Below are positions 1 to 10,178 of a stretch of 64,000 nt of DNA, in pieces. Within the stretch, counting starts at the first letter, position 1. Each line of letters begins with the position of its first letter. The translations under genes were made by a program, and so were the position numbers. The notes beneath the pieces were generated by a model, which saw only the letters and a program-made list of their open reading frames with translations, did no database searches and was not told the DNA's origin. The DNA lies in assembly GCA_025201375.1 (NCBI GenBank), contig JAIWZP010000007.1, forward strand, positions 806,001 through 870,000. Reading direction: 5' to 3'. The DNA comes from Gongronella butleri (Eukaryota > Mucoromycota > Mucoromycetes > Mucorales > Cunninghamellaceae).

Positions 1-907
1 TTCCTCCGCCACGCGCGCGCTGCCCGCAACCTGCTGACTTTTGCTGCTCTTTTCTCCACACTTGGCCCGTGGTGCTGGGCCTAGCGATGCAGGTTGCCGA
101 TGCTTACATCAGAGCGGACGACCACGTCGTGAAAGTGGAGGATAAAAGACATGCAATTGCGTGCCCGTCGGGCGTCGGAGTCGTGTGCATTACTATTTTT
201 TTCCCCGTGACAAGCCACGCCTATCATTTTTTTTTCACCATTTTCACGCCATTGTGCCCTGTGATCCACGAGATGATTTTCTTCAATGTCTTTTTTTTAT
301 TATTATTATAGAAGATATAAAATACAAAAAGGGGCGCTAGGCCATGTACATCTTGATCCAATTCTTGTTCCAACAAGGAAAAAAGAAAGCATCTATCATA
401 GCAGATCAAAAAAAAAAGAACAGATCAGCAACCCAATCTCCACCAATCCATGATGGGCAAGCAAAAGCAAGATGAAGTGGTTATGGAGACATTGGTTTCA
501 GACAAAAAATTATAAGGTAGCTAGGTCGTTTTCATCATCACCGAAACGGTTAAAGCCAAATGCCAGGATCATCCTTATAACCAAAGCCATGCCACTGCCA
601 CTTTTTTTCTTGCTTTTGCCATGCCAACAGAGTGCGTGTGTTGTTTTGCTTGCTTACCTCGATTACATGGCCATTGCCACAAAGTCCAAAGAGAAGAGAG
701 AAGTAAGAAAAGCAACAGAAAAAAAAAAAAGCGCGGGCGTCGCTCGCCTTTTTAAATCATCAAGAAAAAAATTTTCACGTCTTTTGCAAGCAGCAGTCAT
801 ATGTCGCGCCGCTTGAATTGGTATGAATTTGGTAGCACAAGGCGGCTGGAGATTTTTTTTTTTTGCATTTTGCATGATGCTCATTGTCTGGCGCCTAGTG
901 TCGCGGA
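1..907. other. Window edge, no supported gene
   Basis: No reading frame here has convincing coding character. Open frames are short and run through poly(T)/poly(A) tracts. On the minus strand an ATG at 190 followed by a GTAAGC donor at 107 could be the first exon of a gene leaving the window, but the downstream acceptor lacks a pyrimidine tract and I recognise nothing, so I do not call it. Confidence 0.5.
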
Positions 908-1378
908 TCATGGTGCTGTTTTTGTCGGACCATGAGGCGGCGGGTGCTGTGCCGAGTAAATTTCGTCGTTTGCTTGCTCTGTGCGTTCCATTTGGCGGAA
1001 TTCGTATTCGTCGTCGCCGCTGACGTAGCCCATGACCTTGCCAACGATGCCCATGACGCGGCTATACTCGCCATGGAGCCTGCTTGGGACGCCCTCTTGC
1101 GAAAGCCGGCGTGCCTGCTTGGATGCGCTCGACGCCCATGTTTCCCATGTCTGTCCGCGCTGCTCGAGACTCCGTAGCCCCGTCATTGCGCCCAAGCGCG
1201 TCTGCACGCGCCCCGCCTGGCCCCACAGCGAGCTTTTGCACTTTAGCCATGTCGGGTCGCTGTCGCTGATCATGGCAAGATGTTCATCGATGGGAGTCGC
1301 TGCCTCGCACGCCAAGACGCCATCGTCAATGTCTTGTCTACTTGTTGGAAGGATGGGGGTCGAACCCTTGAAGGGCAT
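908..1378 (-). CDS. CsbD-like small stress-type protein (putative)
   Basis: A single-exon frame of 156 residues. I chose the ATG at 1378 because the longer open frame upstream runs through a phenylalanine-rich poly(T) tract that looks like 5' leader. The protein carries two related segments (about residues 48-85 and 98-143) with the spacing of the CsbD-like fold seen in small fungal stress proteins: a short G-x-x-x-x-x-x-G-x-x-G core (for example GQAGRVQTRLGAMTG and GIVGKVMGYVSG) followed by a charged or glutamine-rich helix. Family members are abundant, very hydrophilic and stress-induced, with unclear biochemistry. This copy is unusually rich in Arg and Trp, so the assignment is tentative. 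It diverges from the next gene across about 320 bp. Confidence 0.5.
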   Translation of the reverse strand: MPFKGSTPILPTSRQDIDDGVLACEAATPIDEHLAMISDSDPTWLKCKSSLWGQAGRVQTRLGAMTGLRSLEQRGQTWETWASSASKQARRLSQEGVPSRLHGEYSRVMGIVGKVMGYVSGDDEYEFRQMERTEQANDEIYSAQHPPPHGPTKTAP

Positions 1379-1699
1379 TGGAGTGGGAAAATATGACCAA
1401 AAAAAAAAAAAGAGAGACAAGAAATGAAAAAAAGTACGTGGAAAAAGATTTTCGAGGCAAGTGCGAAACGTTGCACAAAATGCGAGACGCCGGTTCATGC
1501 GCTTTTAAAGTTTCTGACGATTGTTATTTCCAGGCGCAAAAAAGGTGCTTAAAATTCTACGGCAGCGGTTTCACTTTTTGTATTGTAAGGGGGGCCATGG
1601 CGGGCCATTATGACCTAGTTGTTTGTTCATTTTTGTTCGTGGGTGTGTCTTTTTCTTTTACGTTTAAATTTTTTTTAACCCAACCCAAGAAAAAAAAAA

Positions 1700-2868
1700 A
1701 TGAACAGCGACACGAAAGTACCTCCCATGTCAGAGACCAAGCCTGTGGATTCGCCGTTTTTGGATCAGCCATTGTCAAGCAATGGTCAGGCGGCAACGTT
1801 TGGCTACCAAGGCGGTGGTGGATATGGCCAGCAAGCCAACACCATTGGCCAACCTGGCCAGCCGGGCTCTCCTTTTGGCGACAATGGTGGACAGAACACG
1901 CCTCCCATTGGCAATGCTGGCCAATCGATGACCCAAACTGGCTCTCCCTATCATCAAGGTGCTGGTGCTGTTGGAGCTATTGGCACGCCTCCCGGCGCTG
2001 CGGGCGAGAGCCAGAGTTATGCGGCCTCCTTTGGGCAACAGCAAGGCGGTAAAGCAAGATAAAAAAAAAAGAGAAGGAGTGGGGCAGAGGACGACAAAAA
2101 GGAGCTTTTCTTTTTTTTTTTTTTTTTGCGCGCGCGCGCGCGATCGGCTCGTGCCTTTTGCATTTTTGCTCTCTGTGTTTTTTTATTTGATGTATCGGTC
2201 ACTCATGCACATGAATTAGCCATGCCGGGTGCCAATGCAGCAACAACCACGGGCAACCCTGCGGGTCAGCAACAGACATATCCACAGCCGTCCGCGCCTG
2301 GCGCGCCTCCCCCCACGTACCAGCAAAATGCCGAGTACCCGCAAGGTCAAACGTATTATCAACCACCGCCGGCCACCACGGGCGCACAAGGTCCCATCCC
2401 CCCAACACAGCACGGCGGCAATGCCATGATGGCGCGCGTCGCAACCTTTTACAATCCGCCAAATCGCAAAACTGGCATGATTCGCAAGATGACCAGCATC
2501 TGCTGCTGCTTCATTCTCATTGCATTGATCATTGGCCTTGCCTCGGGCCTGACGACGCATTCGTACAATAACAATTATAACAATTATTATTATTGGTAAG
2601 AAAAACGTCACAAAATGCGGTCATCGCGGCGCGCGACACGCGTGTGAGTGTCTTTTCGTGTGATCTGTTCCAACTCTTTTTTTTCGCTCGCTCCTATAGC
2701 AACACGAATGCTGAATGCACAGCTCAATTTGGTAAGTTGGAAAAAAAAAGGGCCTGGTTCAGGGAAACAAGTTTCTCCCCTCCCTGCTCAACCTTGCTTA
2801 ACCATCTTTTTCCCTTTTTTTCTTTAGGTGCCGGCGTGTTTTGCTATCAAGGCGTGTGTGCAAGATAG
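1700..2868 (+). CDS. Pro/Gln/Gly-rich single-span membrane protein
   Basis: Four exons join in frame: 1700-2048, 2220-2595, 2700-2731 and 2828-2868, giving 265 residues. The first two thirds are low-complexity Gly, Gln, Pro, Ser and Thr with little charge. Then come a short basic stretch (RKTGMIRKM), a Cys-led hydrophobic segment (CCCFILIALIIGLASGL), an Asn/Tyr-rich linker and a short Cys-containing tail (Cys residues in exons 3 and 4). The layout fits a membrane protein with a disordered cytosolic N-terminus and a small disulfide-bonded exterior tail. I do not recognise the family. Intron 1 contains a (GC)n run beside a poly(T) tract. A possible AATAAA signal follows near 2936. Confidence 0.7.
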
Positions 2869-3527
2869 AAAGCTGGTCATTGGGCAACCCATTGGTCGGA
2901 TGGGCGGCCATTGTTTGAAAACAATGTGAAAATATAATAAACATGCCCATTTATGGACGGGTTTCAGTCTGATTTTGCCGTTCCACATGCGTCCGCAGGC
3001 TGTCATGCGTTTTTGCGTCGAGGGTTTCAAGATCAGATCGGTCAATGAAAAAAAAAAGGGTCGAGACTTTTTTTCCAACGTGAATCTGCATCAAGCGGGC
3101 GTCAATTGATCAGCATTTAAGGGATGATTCAGCGAGAGTGAGGAATCAAAAAAAGAGCGAGTAAAAAGAGGATCAGGGAGACGAAAAGGAGACTCAAAAA
3201 AGGGAGACACAGGATCCTGGTGATGATTTTGATGACGATTGGAGGCCAATGACCGAGAGATTGAGGCAATTGAGAGGATCAAGGGAGAGAGGAAGGGCAC
3301 ACGGCGCACAGACGCATCGTATGGGAAAAAAAAAAATAAAGGTTACGGAGATTCAACACAGCGTGATCCAAGAAGACGCAGCATCTCCGTAAAGCACGAG
3401 TATAAAAGCAACAAGGGCCCAGGCACTGACGGCATTTTTTTTTTCTGCACCTCTCTTTTTTAGTTTCTTCCATTCACAACCTTGCCTCTTTTTTTTTCAT
3501 ATCTTAATTCCACTTTTTCTTTTTACA
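2869..3527 (+). promoter_or_regulatory. Intergenic region with TATA box at 3403-3410
   Basis: No gene is supported here. TATAAAAG at 3403-3410 lies about 120 bp before the ATG at 3528 and is followed by a pyrimidine-rich leader, so this is the likely core promoter of the Ser-rich gene. The stretch 3110-3310 is purine-rich. Confidence 0.5.
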
Positions 3528-3920
3528 ATGACTCGCAACATGATTGAAGAAGATGTGCTTGCTTATTATTTTCATGCGGATGAATTTGCCGAATGTGGCA
3601 GCCCGCGGTCTTCTTTTGCCTCGTCCACATCCACATCGTCGTCGTCGTCGTCGTCGTCCAAGCAATCGCGTCCAAGGCTTTCTTTTCGTCAATCTTTAAG
3701 GCTGTCGAGCCTATTTTCGCGGCGATCCATGAATAGCAGCCCCACATCCACCACGCGGTTCTCACTGCCGGCACTGACACTGCAGAGCTCGTCATCGTCG
3801 TCGTCAATGACCCTGTACGAGGAGCCATTGTCGCCCAAGCAGCTTGAAATCGAGCAATTGATCTCTGACTACCCGGACCGCACCGTCAAAGTGAGTGTCA
3901 CTCCTGAATTTGCCGTCTAA
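3528..3920 (+). CDS. Serine-rich small protein, unknown function
   Basis: An intronless frame of 130 residues with a clear promoter (TATA box about 120 bp upstream) and a polyadenylation signal AATAAA at 4065-4070. The N-terminus is acidic (MTRNMIEEDVLAYYFHADEF), the middle is Ser/Arg-rich including a run of eight Ser, and the C-terminus (about residues 99-130) is the only part that looks folded or conserved: it contains SPKQLEIEQLISDYPDRTVK and ends in VTPEFAV. It has no signal peptide or membrane segment. The basic Ser/Arg region would suit phosphorylation. I do not recognise the family and propose no function. Confidence 0.65.
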   Translation: MTRNMIEEDVLAYYFHADEFAECGSPRSSFASSTSTSSSSSSSSKQSRPRLSFRQSLRLSSLFSRRSMNSSPTSTTRFSLPALTLQSSSSSSSMTLYEEPLSPKQLEIEQLISDYPDRTVKVSVTPEFAV

Positions 3921-4711
3921 ATCCGCCCTCCCTGGCCTTGGCCCCCTCCCCCTTTAAAGTTACCCTCCTTTTTTTTTACCTGCTTGAACCTGCCTCCAAT
4001 GAAATTAAGGAGCTGTCTCATACTTTTTTTCTATAAATCTGTACATACGTCCCCCTCACCCAATAATAAATTCGCATCAACATGTTTTTTAATCAGCTTG
4101 CATGAGAGCGAGAACGAGATAAAAAAGCAACACGGCCTTGCATAAAGTTGAACTGTTTGCTCCCTTTTTCGCTCTTTCATGACTCCCTACGTCTTTTTTT
4201 TTTTCTTCCTGTTGCTCCCTGCACAGTGCTGCACCACCCATCAGCAGCCAATCAAGGGACATTTAGCAAAGATGAGTAAGCGAGTGAGGCCAATTTGCCC
4301 CGTTTTCTTGATTTGCCCCCCATTTGCTATGCGCGCGTCGCGTCGGGACAGCACAAATGCACAATGACAGAAAAAATGCGACAAGACGGAACGAATTGAG
4401 CCTCCGCCGCCGGCCGGACAGGTTGTGTGCCGCCGTCCGGCGGAGTTTGTGACCATTTCACATCATCTCTTGAAACTGGCTTTCCTTGATCACGCCTCCA
4501 TTTCCTCTTTTTCCCTTTCTTTTTTTTCCTTCACACCTAGTAGCCTATCCTCTCGTTGCTTGCATCTTTGCACTCTGCTTGTTGGATAGTCTACACACCC
4601 CGCCTATTCATTGTACACACATCTATTTTTCTTGTTTTTTTGTTCTTTTGCGCCGTCCCCCTGTGTTTTTTTTCGCATTTTTTCCCTCTAGTTTCCGCCC
4701 CACCCAGCAAC
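3921..4711. other. Intergenic region before SPT6
   Basis: Holds the 3' end of the Ser-rich gene (AATAAA at 4065-4070) and the pyrimidine-rich leader of SPT6. A CTAG before 4692 could be an acceptor for a 5' leader intron, but no matching donor is certain. No other gene seen. Confidence 0.5.
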
Positions 4712-7700
4712 ATGTCCATGTTTGACAGCGACAACGAGGTGACGCTTACGCAGCAACAACGCCAGCGCCGCACCAACCGCATTGTCACCGAGGACGACGA
4801 AGACGACTCTGAAGAAGGCGAAGAGGTCGGCTTTGGCAACGACTCGGACGATGACGACGATGAAGAGGACGAAGACGAGGACGAAGAAGAAGCACGCAAG
4901 GCAAGTTGTGCCCCACCATTTTTTTTTTCTTGGGCAAAATGAAACCAACAATTTGCCTAAAATCAGCATTGACACGTTCTTTTTTTTGAATTTCTAGGTA
5001 GCCGAAGGCTTCATTGTGGATGATGATGAGGAGCAAGAAGACGATGAAGACGATACCATGCCCACGCGACGCAAAAAGAAGCGACGAGCCGAGTATTGTA
5101 AGCGATTTTGATGCGAATTGATGCGATTTGATGTGAATTGATGGGCACAAGCTGATGCTCCTCTTTTTTTTTCTTGTTTTAGATGACGAAGAGCTGGATG
5201 AGGAGGATTTGGAGCTTTTGGAGGAAAACACGGGCCTCAAGCTGCGCAACGAGCCTGAATTGAAGAGGCTGAAGCGCGGCAGGCAGCTTGATGATCAGAC
5301 TCGCACCAAAACGTCCATGGACATCTTCTCGGACGAAGAGGGCGAGGACGAACAGCAAGCGGCTGCTGAGCCTGCGCCATACCGCCGCCGCGACTATGAC
5401 GACATGGGCGATTTCATTGCCGACGAAGACGAGGATGATCTTGATCAGCTCATTGGCGACCGCCGCCGCGATGAAGTGGGCGGCTTTGATGACGGACGCA
5501 AAGCTGGCAAGGATATTCTCGACATGCTTCCCGAGGGCATCAGCGAAGAGTAAAAAAAAAAAAAAAAAGTGACGAAAATAGCGAATAACCATGTCATTCT
5601 CATTTTTCTCGTCTTTTTAGCGTCCTGATGGACATGTACGATATTTTTGGCGACGGCGGCGACTATGAATACGCGCTTTATCCCGACGATGTAAGGCATG
5701 ATTCCTTGGATTTCGGGCATCGATGCTCATTTTGGGCGACTTTTGATCTTGTTTTATAGCAAATGGAGCTTGAAGAGGATCGTCACGAGCCTCAATTGGC
5801 GGATATTTTTGAGCCGAGCGAGCTTGCCGAGCGTATGTTGACGGAGGAAGATGAAAAGATCCGCAACATCGACGTGCCTGAGCGTCTGCAGATGCGGTAC
5901 GAGGGCTTGCACAAAAAGTTCACAGAGCCATCGATGGAGGAGATCCAGCAAGAGGGCATCTGGGTCGCGCGGCAGCTTGGGCCACGCCAGGAACACGCCG
6001 TGTCGTCCGAAGAGTTTTTGACGGCGGTCACGTACGTTGTTGGCTTTTTCACCAAGGAATTCCTCGAGGTGCCGTACATCAAGGACCACCGCCGCGACTT
6101 TTTCACGTCGATTGACGCGACGACGGGCGCGACGGTTGAAATTCTCAGCGAGCAAGATCTGTGGGAGATTTACGACCTTGATTTCAAGTATCACGGGCTG
6201 CAGCAGCGCAAAAAGACGCTGCGCGACTTTTTGACGCGGTACGACATTGACGACGAGTACGTGCGCGAAGCCGAGAGCAAGGTTGACCGCACCGAGGACG
6301 TCACAGACATCCTGGACTATGTCAATTGCAAGTTTGCCACCAAGATCAGCGCCGCGCAGGCCCAGAAAAAGGGACCCAAGCGCCCCGTCGTCAAATCCTT
6401 TGCTGCCCTTATGGCCAACACTCCCGCTGCCAGCATTCTTCCTGTAAGCCTTGAAAAGAAGGAGGAAGGAAAAAAGAGAAACTGCTCAAAAAGAAGCGAA
6501 AAGAAAAAAAAAATGGGGAAAAAAAGTGTGCGGGCAAATGAGAAAAGAGGCTGACGCGCGCCATTTCTTTTTTTTTTTTTCTCGCGCATTTTTCTAGTTA
6601 TTCGGTCTGACGGCGCGGCAATTTGGTGAGAATTGGCTGGAGAGCAAGAGCCATTTTACGGAAGATGCCAAGGTTGCGCCATTGGAAGAGGCTGAAGCGA
6701 GCACGACGGAGCAATTCCCGTCTGCGGAGCGTGTGCTCAAGGGGGCGCGTATGGTGCTTGCGCAGGAGATGGCGCTGGACATGCAAGTGCGCAAAGCAGC
6801 GCGCCGCGACTATGAGGCGAATGGCGTGATCAATGTGCGTCCGACGGAAAAGGGGTTCACTGCCATTGATGATTTGCATGCGCTGCGGCCGTTCAAATAT
6901 GTCAGCGACAAGCCTTTGGCGTCGTTCAAGAATGGCGAGTTTTTGGCTCTTTTGAAAGGCGAAGCGGATGGCCTGTTGACGGTATCTGTGGGCATGTACG
7001 AGCGCGATGCGTGGGTCAAGTCGATGGGCGACTCGTACCTGTCTGACGGGACGAGCACGGTGGCCGATGAATGGAATCACGAGCGTGGTCTTGTGCTCCA
7101 ACAGGCGGTCGATGACCATTTGGCACCATTGATGGAGAAACACATTCGCGAGCGCCTTCGCGTTGCTGCACAGGAGACGGTGTGCAAGCAGGCGGCGCAG
7201 CAATTGTATGCCAAGGTGAACACGGGCCCGTTCCGCACGTCTGAATCGCGACACGGGCAACCGCGCGTGATTGCCGTGTCCAATGGCGATGGCGACAACA
7301 AATCGCCCACCATGGCCGTCATGCTCAGCCCGCGCGGCAAAGTCAAGGACCAATTGATCCTGGGCAACCTGCGCGATGCACGCGAGCTCGTCAAACTTGA
7401 GCAATTCATCCACGAGCGCCGTCCTCACGTGGTTGGCGTGGCAGGGTTCAATGCCCAGGTGCGACACGTCATCAAATATCTGACCGGTATCATCCAAAAC
7501 ATCAATCACGCACGCGACAGCTCGCAACACGCCATTGAGCTGGTCGTCGTCGATGACGAGGCCGCTCGCCTGTACAAGAATTCAAAGCGTGCCCACGAAG
7601 AGTTCCCCGACTCGCCTGAAGTCATGCGCTATGCCATTGCCCTCGCTCGCCGCTTGCAAAACCCGCTTCTCGAATACACAGGCCTTGGACGTGACCTGCT

Positions 7701-7978
7701 GACCATCCGCTTCCAACCCTACCAACATCTCGTCAATGAAGACATCCTCCTCGCTCACCTCGAGCGCTCCCTCATCTCCGTCGTCAATGACATGGGCATC
7801 GACATCAATGCCGCCGTCCATTCGCCTCATATCGCCTCGGCACTGCCCTACATTTGCGGCCTCGGACCGCGCAAGGCTCACAGCATCCTGAAAAAGGTCG
7901 AAGTTATGGTAATTGATCACAAAAGGAGTTTGTTTGGAGAAAAAAAAGAGGGCAATGGGTGAAAAAGAGGGTCGATTA

Positions 7979-8016
<38 letters not shown>

Positions 8017-9193
8017 AAAAAAAAAGTGTCCGCTGACGCGCCCACTTTTTATCTTTTAGGGCGAATTGGATTCGCGCAACTCGCTTGTGATGGACGGGAT
8101 GACGGCGGCCAACACGTTTGTGAATTGCGCGAGCTTTATCCGTATTCGCGACGTGGATGGTGCCGACATTTTGGACGACACGCGCATCCACCCGGAGGAC
8201 TATGAATTGGCGCGCAAGATGGCGGGCGACGCGCTCGAGATTGACGAAGACGAGATGGACGATTTCTCATCCAAGGTTGCTGTGGTGACGCGTGTTGTCA
8301 AAGAATACCCTGAGCGGCTCAACGACCTGATCTTGGACGACTATGCGGCTGTTTTGCGTGAGCAGTACAATGCGCCCAAGCGGCAGATCCTCGAGCACAT
8401 CAAATTGGAGCTGCAAGGGCCTTATCACGACCGACGTGCGCGGTACGCAATGCCGACGATGGATCAAGTGTTCAGCATGGTCACGGGCGAGACCAACGAG
8501 ACGCTGCGCGTGTCCTTTATTGTGCCTGCCAAGGTGATGGCGCTGCGTGGGCGTGTCGCCAATTGCGTGCTCGATTCGGGCCTCGATGGCATCATCTCGT
8601 ACGATTATGCGACCGATGACCATGGCGCTGGCAATGTGGACGAAGTGCTGTCGGTCGGCCAGACACTCAATTGCAAAGTGTTGCACATTGATCGCGAGAA
8701 GTTCGTGGTGGAACTCAGCAGTCGCGCGTCAGACACACAGCCCGGCAGCGACCTTCGTCTGCGCCGCCTGCCGCTCGACCCGTACTATGACGAAAATGCA
8801 GAAAAGAAAGTCCTTGCGGAAAAAGAAAAGCAAAAGCGCAAAAAGGATCGTGCCAATCGCAAAATCAACCATCCGCTCTTCCGTCCCATGCAGCACAAGG
8901 AGGCAGAGGACTATCTGGCCACGCGCCCCGTCGGCGATCTCGTCATTCGCCCATCGTCAAAGGGCACAAAGCACATCGCCATTACATGGAAGGTCGCCGA
9001 GGGCGTGTACCAGCATATCAATGTCATTGAGGAAAAACCAAATGCCTATAGTGCACCCACACGCTTCCTCATTGGTGACCAAGCCTTTGAAGACCTCGAC
9101 GAACTCATTGTCACCTATGTCGAAGCCATTGCTCAAAAAGTCGATGATCTCATCTCTCATCCAAAGTTCCAGCTCGGCGGACCCCAGGCCCTT

Positions 9194-9227
<34 letters not shown>

Positions 9228-9965
9228 AGGACTTTTTTTTTTTTTTTTTTTTTGCTCATTTCCATTCAAAAATATTAGATGATTATCTCGACTCGTTGAC
9301 GCGTGCTAATCCCAAGAAATCCGAATATGGCTTTTGTCTCAAGGAAGGCCACCCGGGCTATTTTGATCTTGCCTTTAAGCTGAATCAAAAGTCCAATGTG
9401 ACGCGCTGGGTAAAAGAGAGAGTCCATTGGGGAGGAGAAGGAGAGACAAAATCATGCCAATCAACATGCAACCTCCCTTTTTTTTTTTTGTTTCCTTTTT
9501 TTTCAATGTTTGTAGCCCATCAAAGTGCTCCCTGATGGGTATCGCATGCAAAAGACGGCGTATCCCAATGTGGACGACTTGATCAATGGCTTCAAGCGGC
9601 TACAGCAATCCGAGGCCAAGAAAAGATATCATCAGCAGCAACAGCAACAGCAGCAACAGCAGCGATCGTCGCGTCCGCCTGGGCGTCCATCGTCGTCGCA
9701 ACACGGTGGCCCACCTCCCCAGCATCATGCGCCCCCACCACACCATATGCCGCCCCCTCCCCATGGCGGCTATGGCCCTCCCCCTCAGCATCATGGCTCT
9801 TATCCGCCTCCTCCCCAATACGCGCACGCCATGCGCCCCCCACCCCATCATGGCATGCCGCCTCCACCTCTACACCACCATCATCGCGGTCCCCCTCCTC
9901 CTCCACACCAAAATTACCCGCCATACCCGCCTCAACATCAAGTGTATCCTCCCCGACATCATTGA
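4712..9965 (+). CDS. SPT6: Transcription elongation factor Spt6
   Basis: Nine exons join in frame: 4712-4900, 4998-5097, 5183-5549, 5621-5690, 5760-6443, 6598-7908, 8060-9194, 9279-9409 and 9516-9965, giving 1478 residues, close to yeast Spt6. Spt6 is a nuclear histone chaperone that travels with RNA polymerase II. Order of parts: a very acidic N-terminus with basic patches; a helical core; a YqgF/RNase H-like domain (around VIAVSNGDGD); a helix-hairpin-helix (GLGPRKAHSILKKV); an S1 domain (LRGRVANCVLDSGLDGI); and the tandem SH2 module (GDLVIRPSSKGTKHI, then YGFCLKEGHPGYFDL) that binds the phosphorylated polymerase linker. The tail is poly-Gln, then Pro/His-rich. Intron 1 starts with GC rather than GT. 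Introns 6 and 7 contain A-runs of 35 and 28 bases. Function is well supported; exon ends were read by eye. Confidence 0.96.
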
Positions 9966-10178
9966 AAAAGCTAAAAAAAAAAAAACACCCCTCACCCTCA
10001 ATTGATTATTTTATTCTTCTTTTTTTTTTTTTTTGACATCCCGCCAACCTGCAAAAATAAAAATGTAGTCAGACCTTTTTTTTTTTTTTTGGTTGCCTCC
10101 CTTTTTTTTTTTTCTTTTTTTTTTTCCTTTCTTTCCCATTTACAGCGCGTGTTTGGCACATAGACGACTTTTTTTTCC

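Noticed and set aside
28..190. Possible first exon of a minus-strand gene leaving the window
   Set aside because: An ATG and GTAAGC donor exist, but the acceptor has no pyrimidine tract and the protein is unrecognisable.
472..816. 114-codon plus-strand open frame
   Set aside because: Lys/Leu composition comes from A- and T-runs; no motif, no promoter.
6598..7530. 310-codon minus-strand frame opposite SPT6
   Set aside because: Antisense shadow of an exon with clear YqgF-domain coding on the plus strand.
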